Positions 32,808-41,777 of a stretch of 64,000 nt of DNA are shown in pieces. Source of the DNA: JACNIZ01 sp964344765. Its GTDB lineage: Bacteria; Planctomycetota; UBA1135. A model generated the notes under the pieces. The model did no database searches. It was not told the DNA's origin and worked only from the letters and a program-made list of their open reading frames with translations. Position numbers and translations under genes: made by a program. Location of the stretch: the NCBI GenBank assembly GCA_964344765.1, contig CAYFOM010000014.1, forward strand, positions 31,063-95,062. The letters run 5' to 3'. Position 1 is the stretch's first letter; each line of letters opens with the position of its first letter.

Positions 32808-35059
32808 TCGGCAGCATTCTTCTACTAGGATCACTACTTCTGGGGCAAGCGCATCCGGACCCAAGCACTGCCTCCAGTTCGCCTCCCGCCGCTCGATTGC
32901 TGCCCCAGCCGGTCCAGATAACCGCTGCAGAATTCGCCTTTGCACCGATTGCGTTTCTGAACAACGGGAAGTCACGGCCGCTGTTTGAATACCAAGTCGA
33001 TGAACGCCTCGTCGATGGCGACAAGCACATGGCCATCGTTGCTACGTTGTTGCAGGGGCAGCCGTTTTTCTGGGATCCCCCAAAGACCAATGAGGAAAGC
33101 CGTGATTTACCTGGCACAGTTCGGGTGAAGTACGACCGAAAGTTGGGGGAAGAGGAGTACCGCCTAGTCGTCGGCAAATCCATTCATATCTATGCTGCAA
33201 CCCTGCGTGGATTGACCCGGGCGACCGCGACTTTGATGCAATTGTGGCCGTTGCATGGCGGCGAGATCCCGGCGATGGAAATTCACGATTATCCGGCGAA
33301 CTCATACCGCAACTTTATGGTCGACATCGGTCGTAATCCGATCAGCTTGGGCGCGCTGAAGGAGACCATTGACTTGTTGTGGTATTACAAATTGGATTCG
33401 CTGCATATTCACCTGACGGATGATCAGCGATTTGCCTTCCCGTCGAAAAAGTTTCCAAAGCTGGTCACCGAGAAGGGCAAGATCACTTGGGATGAGTTTG
33501 CCGAGCTCGACGAATACGCACGACTGCGCGGCATTCATTTGATCCCTGAGTTGGAGGTGCCCGGCCACTCGTCGATTCTGCGCAACAAGTACCCAGAAGT
33601 CTTCGGCAAAACGCCAACCGATTTGGCGAAGAATCCTGAGGCGCGGGCTGGCATCAAAGCGCTATTGGATGAAATCATCGAAGTGTTTCCGTCGTCGCCG
33701 TACATCCACGTCGGTGGTGATGAAGCCTATGGAGTGCCGCACGAATATCAGCGCGATTTGATCAATGATCTCAATCGCCATCTGAAAAAGCACGGCAAGA
33801 CCACGGTGGTTTGGGAAGGTCCAGCTTTAGGTGAGGGCGACAACAAGGTCGACGAAGACGTCATTCATATCAACTGGCGCACCATTGAATTCCCAGCGCA
33901 GCAAATGTTGGATGCCGGTTACAAGGTGGTCAACGCCGCGTGGGATCCGCTGTACTTGGTCGATCATTACCCGCGCAACAACTTCACCATGGCATCGCCG
34001 GCGCACATCTACATGCAAATGGATTTGCAACGCTTTGCCCACTTCAATCCCGGCATTCCGACCTTCGGCAAACCGCATCGGACCAACACAACGGAAAACA
34101 TCATCGGTTATTGCATGCCGTGGTGGGAGGGGCGTGAGCAGAACTACTTTCCGATGGTGGTGCCACATTTGATCCCGATGGCGGCGGTTGCTTGGTCGGA
34201 ACCGCCCATCCGTCGACTGGATCTACTCGAAAGCCAGACCCGCGCGGCGGAAACCCAGCGCAAGTTGCTGTTTTATCCCATCCGCATTGACGCCGAAGAC
34301 CTCGCCGTCGAGTCCGCCGGTGTTTTTCATCATCAAGCACAAGTGCAGTTGAGTACTCGAATCGCAAGTGGACGCAAGGGTGCCAAAATCCATTACACAT
34401 TAGACGGCAGCGAGCCGACGCCGAAATCCGCGCTATACGAAAAGCCGTTTGCGTTAAAGCAATCGGCAATCGTCCGCGCCAAAGCCTTCGGCGAACCCTT
34501 CCATGGAAGTTTGACTCACGGAAGCCGTCGTACTTTTATTGCTGTCGATCCAGTCGACAACCTTGCACTAGGCAAACCCGTGACCACAAGTGTGCCGGAT
34601 GGTCCGATCTACTGCGCCGAACGACTGACTGATGGCGGCACCGGCAACCTGGATTACTTCCTCGGTTATCCGGCGATGCCGAGATCGATTGAAATCGACA
34701 TTGATTTAGGTGAGGAGAAAAAAATTGGCAGCGTAGTGGTCCATACTTATCGCAATGGCGAATCATTTGAATCCTACGAGGTGCTGTTGTCGGCCGATGG
34801 AAAGGAATGGACCCCGATTGCGGATCGCCGGCAAAAGCCTGACGGAGTTTCAACGCCGACTACCCATGAGTTTGCGCCAATGGATGCGCGATTCGTGCGA
34901 GTCTTCACCAGCGGGCATAAAGGTCAGGTGTTTGATTCATTCAGCCGCATCACCGAGATTCAGGTATTCCCGCCGAATCCGGTGGATCAGGCGATGGCTG
35001 AGTTCATGAACAAACATCAAGTGCCGGGCGCTTCGGTGGCAATAGCCAAAGACGGTTAG
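32804..35059 (+). CDS. GH20 beta-N-acetylhexosaminidase with F5/8-type domain; frame continues past an amber codon
   Basis: A signal peptide (MIGSILLLGSLLLGQAHP) is followed by an N-terminal GH20b-like domain and the GH20 barrel: NSYRNFMVDIGRNPISLGAL, LDSLHIHLTDDQRFAFP, HLIPELEVPGHSS and IHVGGDEAYG with the catalytic Asp306-Glu307 pair. It removes terminal N-acetylhexosamine from glycans outside the cytoplasm. A chitobiase C-terminal-like segment (IHYTLDGSEPTPKSALYEKP) and an F5/8 type C (CBM32-like) domain (NLALGKPVTTSVPDGPIYCA; DARFVRVFTSGHKGQVFDSF) come next. The last 30 residues (EFMNKHQVPGASVAIAKDG) are the beginning of a serine beta-lactamase-like domain. TAG at 35057-35059 stops it, and the same frame continues as the next feature. 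Confidence 0.92.
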   Translation: MIGSILLLGSLLLGQAHPDPSTASSSPPAARLLPQPVQITAAEFAFAPIAFLNNGKSRPLFEYQVDERLVDGDKHMAIVATLLQGQPFFWDPPKTNEESRDLPGTVRVKYDRKLGEEEYRLVVGKSIHIYAATLRGLTRATATLMQLWPLHGGEIPAMEIHDYPANSYRNFMVDIGRNPISLGALKETIDLLWYYKLDSLHIHLTDDQRFAFPSKKFPKLVTEKGKITWDEFAELDEYARLRGIHLIPELEVPGHSSILRNKYPEVFGKTPTDLAKNPEARAGIKALLDEIIEVFPSSPYIHVGGDEAYGVPHEYQRDLINDLNRHLKKHGKTTVVWEGPALGEGDNKVDEDVIHINWRTIEFPAQQMLDAGYKVVNAAWDPLYLVDHYPRNNFTMASPAHIYMQMDLQRFAHFNPGIPTFGKPHRTNTTENIIGYCMPWWEGREQNYFPMVVPHLIPMAAVAWSEPPIRRLDLLESQTRAAETQRKLLFYPIRIDAEDLAVESAGVFHHQAQVQLSTRIASGRKGAKIHYTLDGSEPTPKSALYEKPFALKQSAIVRAKAFGEPFHGSLTHGSRRTFIAVDPVDNLALGKPVTTSVPDGPIYCAERLTDGGTGNLDYFLGYPAMPRSIEIDIDLGEEKKIGSVVVHTYRNGESFESYEVLLSADGKEWTPIADRRQKPDGVSTPTTHEFAPMDARFVRVFTSGHKGQVFDSFSRITEIQVFPPNPVDQAMAEFMNKHQVPGASVAIAKDG

Positions 35060-36106
35060 CTGCTCTACGCCCGCGGCCTCGGCATGGCCGACGTCGAGGC
35101 GGGGGAGGCGGTGACTACAAATTCGCTGTTCCGCATTGCGTCGTTGTCTAAACCAATCACCGCGGTTGCCATCTTGAAACTGGTCGACGTCGGGGAGATT
35201 GAGTTGGACTCAAAAGTCGTCGAAGTGTTAGGGCTCCAGCCGGAACAATACGCTGGAGATCCGCGCATCGAGCAAATCACCATACGCCAATTGCTTCATC
35301 ATTACGGCGGATGGAATCGCGACCGCAGCGGCGATCCGATGTTCATGGCGCGAAAGATCGCCAAATCGCGAAACGTCGAAATGCCTCCGAGCCGGGCGCA
35401 GATCCGGGACTGGATGTTCGCTCGCGAGCTGGATTCCGATCCCGGAACCGAATACGCCTATTCCAATTTCGGCTACATGCTATTGGGCCAAGTCATCGAA
35501 AAAGTGAGTGGCTTAAAATACGAGCAATACTTGCAGCAGCATATTTTCCATCCGCTCGATCTCAAACAATTTCAACTCGGCCGCACCTCGCTGAAGCATC
35601 GCGCCGAAAATGAAGTCCGCTATTACGCCAACGGCAAGAAGCGCCAATCCCTAATCCCGGTCGACCACGGAGAAAAAGTCGCGCCACCGTACGGCACCTT
35701 CGTGCTCGAAACTATGGACGCCCACGGCGGCTGGTTGGCAACCGCTTCGGACCTCGCCTTATTCGTCGTTGCCGTCGATCTGGTCGGCCCCAACCTGCTG
35801 TCACCAGAATCCGTGCAAGCAATGACGGCACGCTTCCCCGGCCCCAACAATAAAAAACCGCAGCCGGTTTATTACGGCTGCGGTTGGTTGGTTCGCGAAC
35901 TCAAAAACGGCGGCAAAAACATCTGGCACAACGGCGCACTTCCGGGCACGTCGACGTTGCTAGTGGCGCGCCACGACGGCTATACCTGGGCCGTGTTGTT
36001 TAACGCTCGCCGCACAGCCGACGGCGCCAACTTAAGCGGCGCCATCGACTCGTTGATGCATCGTGCAGTAAATCAAACTCAATACTGGCCGATGCCGGAG
36101 AAGTAA
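35060..36106 (+). CDS. Beta-lactamase (class C)/DD-peptidase-like domain, split from GH20 gene by TAG
   Basis: Read in the frame of the GH20 gene, the codons after TAG give LLYARGLGMADVEAGEAVTT, completing the motif VPGASVAIAKDG-x-LLYARG typical of class C beta-lactamase/esterase proteins. Active-site motifs are intact: S-L-S-K in FRIASLSKPITAV and Y-S-N in YAYSNFGYMLLG, with a late IWHNGALPGTSTLL in the KTG-equivalent region. The lysine usual at KDGK could become TAG by a single base change. If translated alone the first ATG is 35084, but this has no signal peptide and loses the first strand. The combined frame 32804-36106 is 1101 codons. Either a nonsense mutation, a sequencing error, or readthrough explains it. 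Probable function: extracytoplasmic serine hydrolase acting on peptidoglycan or esters. Confidence 0.82.
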   Translation: MLYARGLGMADVEAGEAVTTNSLFRIASLSKPITAVAILKLVDVGEIELDSKVVEVLGLQPEQYAGDPRIEQITIRQLLHHYGGWNRDRSGDPMFMARKIAKSRNVEMPPSRAQIRDWMFARELDSDPGTEYAYSNFGYMLLGQVIEKVSGLKYEQYLQQHIFHPLDLKQFQLGRTSLKHRAENEVRYYANGKKRQSLIPVDHGEKVAPPYGTFVLETMDAHGGWLATASDLALFVVAVDLVGPNLLSPESVQAMTARFPGPNNKKPQPVYYGCGWLVRELKNGGKNIWHNGALPGTSTLLVARHDGYTWAVLFNARRTADGANLSGAIDSLMHRAVNQTQYWPMPEK

Positions 36107-36119
36107 CTCTAGGGTTCGG

Positions 36120-37988
36120 TTACGGACCAACTACCACCATCAAGCCATTGCTCAAAGCCAGACCTGGTAGGGTTGGATCGTGTTTAGCGGCTTGACCGTA
36201 CAAGGTGAAACCCGCCGCCGCGGCCGGGAAGAAGACTTCGTACGATCCTCCGCAGTTCAGCGGATTCGCGTTAATGGGCGATACCGGCACCCATTCATAG
36301 CCTCCCGGCAGCAATAGCAACGCCGGACTCAGGTCCAAGTGAATCACGCCGCCGTCACGCGGTACCCAATCCGGCTGACGCGACAGCACCAAAGCGGCAG
36401 GGCCGGAGTTGGCGAAGCCGGACAGCTGGAAGTGCATGAACTCACCACCACGTGGAATGCCGTAGCTATACAAATCGGCGTAGTTCGGGCCGGAGTAAGT
36501 TCCGTAGCGCGACAGTCCGTAATCAGGGGCAACGTTCATGCAGAACGCAGCACCCGCACCCAGCGCACCTTCGTTGAAGAAGTTACCGTTGATCCCGGTC
36601 CCGGCGCCGTCTTCACCCCATGCGCCTGCAACCAGCAAGCCATTGCTGACGCTGACGGAATGCCCAAAGAAATCCCATTCATCGGGGCTAGGCGATTTGA
36701 AGTAAGCAAACGGCAGCCATAGGCCTAATTCGCGCGCATAGGTTTGCACCGATCCGCTGTAAATCATCGCCCCAATGCGCGTGCTGCTATCGCCGTTGAC
36801 TCCATAAGAAGGGCTGTCATCATCCGGGGCGCCAATCGCTACCAAGTCACCGAAGATCGAAACGGATTGACCGAAGCTGTATCCAGCCGCCGTGTTCATG
36901 GCCTTCAAGTAAGCATGGTGCTGCCAGGTGCTGGTCGGGCGATAAAACACATAGGCCGCACCTGAATTCACCGCCAAGTTATTGTCGGCACCGTTGTAGC
37001 CAATGCTGTCGGAATCTTCGCCCGGCGCGCCGACGATGACGGTATCCCCAGCGATGGCAACTGAAGTTCCGAAAGCGTCGTCGATATCGGTATTCGACGC
37101 CTTCAAGAATGCGTTCAGCGACCAAACACCACCGGTGATGCGCTGATACACAAACGCACAACCCGAATTCGACATGTTGTTGTCAAACGGATCGCCGTTC
37201 ACGCCGGTCGACGAACTTGCATCGCCAGGCATGCCGGCCACCATCGCATTTTGCGAAATCGCCACCGACCAACCGAACTGATCGCCTGCGTCCGGACTGG
37301 TTGATTTGATGTACGCCTCCTGCTGCCAACCTTGGTTGTCGCGGGTAAATGCATACGCCGAGCCCGAGTCTCCACGCGAGTTGTCAGATTCATCGCCACC
37401 GACTCCACCAAATCCGCCATCCTCATTCGGTGCGCCAACAATAATGACGCCGCCATCAATGGCGACCGACTGGCCAAACATATCACCTGCTTCGGTGACG
37501 TTGCCGGTCAGCGTTTCTTCCAACACCCAAGTATTGCCGTTGCGGCGATAAACCACCGCCTCACCGCCAACTCCATTTCTGGGCGCACCTACAACGATCA
37601 AATTACCGCTGACGGCGACGGATTCTCCAAAGGATCCGACTTGATTGGTGGACTCAGGCTTGAGGTAGGCTTCAAAAGTCCATTCACCGGTTGCGACATC
37701 ACGGTGGTAAACATACGCCGCGCCCGAATTGAACACATTGTTGTTATTGCCGTCGCCGTTGACGCCGGTTGCATCGCTATCTTCACGCGGCGCGCCGACC
37801 ACCATGACGTCGCCATCGACGGCGACTGACCAACCCAGCGCATCGCCGGGGTCGGTGTTGTGGGCTTTGGCATAAGCCTCGCGCAGGATCAACGGCCCGG
37901 TGCGGATGTTGCGGTCCGATTGCGCTGGACAGTAGTTGTCCAGCGCAAACAGAGCCACGAACAATAGGGGGAGAGAGTGCTTGTTCAT
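36120..37988 (-). CDS. Secreted FG-GAP repeat protein, array copy 4 (most downstream)
   Basis: The 622-residue product has a signal peptide (LPLLFVALFALDNYCPAQ), the N-terminal consensus IRTGPLILREAYAKAHNTDP shared by all four copies, and seven FG-GAP blades, each with the form G-x-S-V-A-x-x-G-x-x-x-V-V-G-A-P-x-x-D and a following D-S-x-x-x-G-V-N-G loop, for example GWSVAVDGDVMVVGAPRED. A 130-residue C-terminal module (LSRYGTYSGPNYADLYSYGI; GGVIHLDLSPALLLLPGGYE; GFTLYGQAAKHDP; ALSNGLMVVVGP) ends the protein. It is most similar to the neighbouring copy at 38007. Likely a calcium-binding surface or secreted propeller; no catalytic residues. Confidence 0.9.
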   Translation of the reverse strand: MNKHSLPLLFVALFALDNYCPAQSDRNIRTGPLILREAYAKAHNTDPGDALGWSVAVDGDVMVVGAPREDSDATGVNGDGNNNNVFNSGAAYVYHRDVATGEWTFEAYLKPESTNQVGSFGESVAVSGNLIVVGAPRNGVGGEAVVYRRNGNTWVLEETLTGNVTEAGDMFGQSVAIDGGVIIVGAPNEDGGFGGVGGDESDNSRGDSGSAYAFTRDNQGWQQEAYIKSTSPDAGDQFGWSVAISQNAMVAGMPGDASSSTGVNGDPFDNNMSNSGCAFVYQRITGGVWSLNAFLKASNTDIDDAFGTSVAIAGDTVIVGAPGEDSDSIGYNGADNNLAVNSGAAYVFYRPTSTWQHHAYLKAMNTAAGYSFGQSVSIFGDLVAIGAPDDDSPSYGVNGDSSTRIGAMIYSGSVQTYARELGLWLPFAYFKSPSPDEWDFFGHSVSVSNGLLVAGAWGEDGAGTGINGNFFNEGALGAGAAFCMNVAPDYGLSRYGTYSGPNYADLYSYGIPRGGEFMHFQLSGFANSGPAALVLSRQPDWVPRDGGVIHLDLSPALLLLPGGYEWVPVSPINANPLNCGGSYEVFFPAAAAGFTLYGQAAKHDPTLPGLALSNGLMVVVGP

Positions 37989-38006
37989 AGCTATTGAGTG
38001 ATTTGG

Positions 38007-39872
38007 TTAAGAGCCAACCACCATCATCAAGCCATTGCTCAGCGCCAAACCAGGCAGGTTTGGATCGTGCTTGGCAGCTTGACCGTACATGGTGAAGCCG
38101 ACGGTAATCGCCGGGAAGAAGACTTCAAAGGCTCCACCTGAGTTCAGCGGGTTGCCGTCGATCGGTGCAACCGGAACCCACTCGTAACCGCCAGGCAGCA
38201 ACAGCAAGCCGGGGCTAAGATCCAAGTGAATCACGCCGCCATCGCGCGGCAGCCAATCCGGTTGACGCGACAACACCAGCGCAGCGGGGCCGGCGTTGGT
38301 GAAACCGGAAAGCTGGAGGTTGAAGAACTGACCGGCGGTCGGATTGCCGTAGCTATAAAGGTCGGCGTAGTTCGGGCCGTAGTAGGTGCCGTAACGCGAC
38401 AGGCCGGAATCGGGAGCCACGTTAAAGCAGAAGGCTGCACCGGCATTGGTCATCGAGTTATTGAAGAAGTCACCGCTGACTTCCGAACCATTACCGTCTT
38501 CGCTGGAAACGCCGGCGACTAACAAGCCATCACTAATGCTGACCGATCGCCCAAACAAATCGTTGGCATCAGGGTCCGGTGATTTGAAGTAAGCAAAGGG
38601 CAGCCACAAGCCTAATTCGCGGACATAGCTTTGAATGGAGCCTGAATTTGGCAAGATGCCAATGCGCGTGCTGCCGTCGCCATTGACGCCATAGGACGGG
38701 CTGGAGTCATTCCATGCGCCGATGGCGGCAATATCGCCAAAGTTGCTGACCGAATGACCAAATTGGTACCCGGCGGTAGTATTCATCGGCTTCAAGAATG
38801 CGTGGTGTTCCCAATCACTGAACGGGCGAATGAACACATATGCCGCGCCTGAGTCGATCATCAAATCGTTATCGACGGGGTTGTAGCCGGTGCCGTCGGA
38901 ATCTTCTCTGGGCGCGCCAACAAGAATGGCTTCGCCGGCGATGGATACCGACGAACCAAAGACGTCGGCGCTGCCGGTGTTGGAGGCTTTTAAGTAGCCT
39001 TCGATCGACCAAACCCCGCCGGTGATGCGACGGTAAACATAAGCCGCGCCCGATGAGGTCGACGCGTTGTTGAACGGATCGCCGTTGACACCGGTGGAAG
39101 CACTGGACTCGCCGGGAACGCCGATGACGACTGCGTCTTGCGATATCGCCACTGCAGTTCCAAGGGTATCGTTGACATCCGGATCAGAGCTCTTCAAGTA
39201 GCCCTCTTGCTGCCAACCTTGGCTGTCGCGAGTAAACGCATACACGGCACCGGAATCCGGCTGACCGTTGTCGAATTGATTGCCATTCGCTCCGCTGGAG
39301 CCGCCGTCTTCACGCGGCGCGCCAACCATGATGATGCCTCCATCGATGGCAACGGAGTAGCCGAATTCATCGCCGGATTCCGTCGCCGCGCCGGTGATGG
39401 TTTCTTCCAGCGTCCAGTTCGCACCGGACTTGCGATAAACCACCGCTTCACCGCCGATGCCGCAATAGGGACCACCGACTACAATCAAATTACCGCTGAC
39501 GGCAACCGCGCGGCCGAATTGACCGTGCAAAGTTCCCGCTTCCGGCTTGAGATACGCGGCGTAACTCCAATTGCCGTCGACGTCACGCTCGAAAACGTAA
39601 GCCGCACCGGAATTGGTCAGCGAGTCGTTGCCGCTGTTCCCGTTGACACCGGTTGCATTGCTGTCCTCGAAAGGCGAACCAACGACCATCGTGTTTCCTT
39701 CAACGGAAACAGCCCAACCAAAATGGTCACCGGCGTCCGGATTGATCGCTTTGGCGTAAACCTCACGCAGGATCAATGGACCGGTGCGAATGTTGTCGTT
39801 GTTTTGCGCCGCGAATGCGTCACCGGCGAGAAGCGAGGCAATGAGAAGGGGTGGAATGTATTTGAGTGACAT
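38007..39872 (-). CDS. Secreted FG-GAP repeat protein, array copy 3
   Basis: The 621-residue paralogue has the same plan as copy 4: signal peptide (IPPLLIASLLAGDAFAAQ), IRTGPLILREVYAKAINPDA, seven propeller blades (for example GWAVSVEGNTMVVGSPFEDS, GYSVAIDGGIIMVGAPREDG) and the same C-terminal module (GGVIHLDLSPGLLLLPGGYE; ALSNGLMMVVGS). It is separated by 18 nt from copy 4. The two are close enough in sequence to point to a recent duplication within the array. Function is unknown; surface adhesion or matrix roles are the usual guess for such propellers. Confidence 0.9.
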   Translation of the reverse strand: MSLKYIPPLLIASLLAGDAFAAQNNDNIRTGPLILREVYAKAINPDAGDHFGWAVSVEGNTMVVGSPFEDSNATGVNGNSGNDSLTNSGAAYVFERDVDGNWSYAAYLKPEAGTLHGQFGRAVAVSGNLIVVGGPYCGIGGEAVVYRKSGANWTLEETITGAATESGDEFGYSVAIDGGIIMVGAPREDGGSSGANGNQFDNGQPDSGAVYAFTRDSQGWQQEGYLKSSDPDVNDTLGTAVAISQDAVVIGVPGESSASTGVNGDPFNNASTSSGAAYVYRRITGGVWSIEGYLKASNTGSADVFGSSVSIAGEAILVGAPREDSDGTGYNPVDNDLMIDSGAAYVFIRPFSDWEHHAFLKPMNTTAGYQFGHSVSNFGDIAAIGAWNDSSPSYGVNGDGSTRIGILPNSGSIQSYVRELGLWLPFAYFKSPDPDANDLFGRSVSISDGLLVAGVSSEDGNGSEVSGDFFNNSMTNAGAAFCFNVAPDSGLSRYGTYYGPNYADLYSYGNPTAGQFFNLQLSGFTNAGPAALVLSRQPDWLPRDGGVIHLDLSPGLLLLPGGYEWVPVAPIDGNPLNSGGAFEVFFPAITVGFTMYGQAAKHDPNLPGLALSNGLMMVVGS

Positions 39873-39894
39873 GAAAAAAGGGAGGGTCAGGGGG

Positions 39895-41766
39895 CTAAGG
39901 GCTGACGACGATTTTCAAACCGTTGCTCAGTGCCCAGGTTGTGGGTTGTGCAGGATCATGCATCCCGGCTTGAGCGTAAAGAGTGAACCCGGCTGCCGAC
40001 GCAGGCAGGTCCATGGTGAAAGTTCCGCGTCCGGCATAGTCGAAGCCAGGTGCGTGGTCGATGATTGGCACGTAAACGAACTTGTCCGGCCGGATCAACA
40101 ACTGTTGTGGGTCGGTGTCGATGTGAATGACTCCACCGGTTTGATGCACCACCCAGTCGGGTGCGCGCGAAAGCCACAAACGAGCGGCGCCACCGCCGGT
40201 GAATTCACGCAAGCTCAACGTGAACGGTCTACCGGCGACGGGCAAATTCAAACCGTAAAGGTCGGCGTAATTTGCGCCAAAGTAAGTGCCGTAGCGAGCC
40301 ATGCCCCAATCCGGAGCCAAGTTAAGGCAATAGGCCGCACCGCTATGGGGCTTACTGTTGTCCGAAGGGTCGCCGTTGACGCCCTGCGCGGCGCTGTCTT
40401 CCCATTGCGCGCCGACTGCCATGATTCCTTTATGCATGGCCAACGCACCACCAAATTGATCGCGCTGACCGGCGTTCATCGCCTTGCTGTAAATCGACGG
40501 GAACCACAGTCCGAGTTCGCGGAAGAACACCTGGACCGAACCGGTTTCGGCCGTTTCAGAAATCACTTGTTCGCGACGACCATCGGTGCCGAACGACGAG
40601 CTCGAGTCACGCGGCGAGCTGATGGCGACGGTGTTTCCGAACACCGCCACGGCTGCGCCAAAGTTGTAATTGGTAGTGGTATTCAGCGACTTCAAGTAAG
40701 CATGCTGCGCCCATTGATCGCCGGAGCGAGCAAAGACGTAAGCCGCACCCGAATCACGGCTGAGGTCATTGCCCTGACCGTTGTAGCCGCGGCTATCCGA
40801 ATCTTCCAACGGCGCGCCAATGATTACGGTTTCACCGGCAATCGCTACCGACCGGCCAAAGTGGTCAAATGCGCCAGTGTTCAGCGGCTTCAGGTACGCC
40901 TGTGCCGTCCAGCTGCCGGTCCCGCCGCCACGCACATAAACATAAGCCGCACCGGAGTTGCGCGACAGATTATTGCTCGCATCCCCGTTGACTCCGGTCG
41001 CATTACTGTCTTCGCGCGGTACGCCGATGACGGCAGTTCTCACCGAAAGCGCAACCGCCTTGCCAAAGTAATCACCATCGGTCGGCGAAAGACTTTTGAT
41101 ATAGGCTTTTTGCCGCCACCCCTGGTTGGATCGCGAAAAAACAAATGCTGCGCCAGAGTCGGTTTTGCTGTTGTCGTTTTGATCGCCGCCGACGCCTTTG
41201 GCTTTGCCATCTTCGCCGGGTGCACCAATCAACAGTTGATTCTTAGCCAACGAAACGGAAGTCCCAAACAAGTCGCCGTAGTCGGGACGGAAACTCGTCA
41301 GCGTTTGCTCCAAATGCCACTTGTCATTCACACGGCGAAAGACGGTGACCTCGCCGGTTCCGTTCGCTTGCGGTGCCCCAACTGCGATGACGTCCTCAAA
41401 GATGGCGACGGAGGAACCGAACAGCGCGCTTTGGTGATTCACCTCGGCCTTGAGATAAGCCTGTGGAACCCACTCTTTGTCCAAGCGCACGTAAACATAA
41501 GCCGCACCCGAGTTCGGGCTGTTGTCGTGCATCGGGAAGCCGTTGACACCGGTGGCATCACTGTCTTCGTACGGCGCGCCGACGACTACGGTATCGCCGT
41601 ACACGGCGATCGCATGGCCGAATTCATCGGTGCGGTCAGGGCTGACGGCTTTCAAATAAGCCTCTTGCATGACCAGCGGTCCAGTGCGAACTTCGCGACT
41701 GGATTGGCCAGGGAGTGCGGATGCGGTGGCCAATAAAGCCACTACTAGGGGGGAGAAACGTTTCAT
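39895..41766 (-). CDS. Secreted FG-GAP repeat protein, array copy 2
   Basis: The 623-residue paralogue carries a signal peptide (FSPLVVALLATASALPGQ), VRTGPLVMQEAYLKAVSPDR, seven blades (GHAIAVYGDTVVVGAPYEDS; GTSVSLAKNQLLIGAPGEDG; GRSVAIAGETVIIGAPLEDS) and the C-terminal module (MARYGTYFGANYADLYGLNL; GGVIHIDTDPQQLLIRPDKF; GFTLYAQAGMHDPAQP; ALSNGLKIVVSP). It groups with copy 1 by its EAYLK opening and LIRP variant of the C-terminal module. It lies 22 nt upstream of copy 3. Confidence 0.9.
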   Translation of the reverse strand: MKRFSPLVVALLATASALPGQSSREVRTGPLVMQEAYLKAVSPDRTDEFGHAIAVYGDTVVVGAPYEDSDATGVNGFPMHDNSPNSGAAYVYVRLDKEWVPQAYLKAEVNHQSALFGSSVAIFEDVIAVGAPQANGTGEVTVFRRVNDKWHLEQTLTSFRPDYGDLFGTSVSLAKNQLLIGAPGEDGKAKGVGGDQNDNSKTDSGAAFVFSRSNQGWRQKAYIKSLSPTDGDYFGKAVALSVRTAVIGVPREDSNATGVNGDASNNLSRNSGAAYVYVRGGGTGSWTAQAYLKPLNTGAFDHFGRSVAIAGETVIIGAPLEDSDSRGYNGQGNDLSRDSGAAYVFARSGDQWAQHAYLKSLNTTTNYNFGAAVAVFGNTVAISSPRDSSSSFGTDGRREQVISETAETGSVQVFFRELGLWFPSIYSKAMNAGQRDQFGGALAMHKGIMAVGAQWEDSAAQGVNGDPSDNSKPHSGAAYCLNLAPDWGMARYGTYFGANYADLYGLNLPVAGRPFTLSLREFTGGGAARLWLSRAPDWVVHQTGGVIHIDTDPQQLLIRPDKFVYVPIIDHAPGFDYAGRGTFTMDLPASAAGFTLYAQAGMHDPAQPTTWALSNGLKIVVSP

Positions 41767-41777
41767 GATTTAGGGTT

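Noticed and set aside
39784..41736. 650-codon plus-strand open frame
   Set aside because: It is fully antisense to FG-GAP copy 2, whose protein has a signal peptide, seven blades and close paralogues. The frame stays open because of codon bias.
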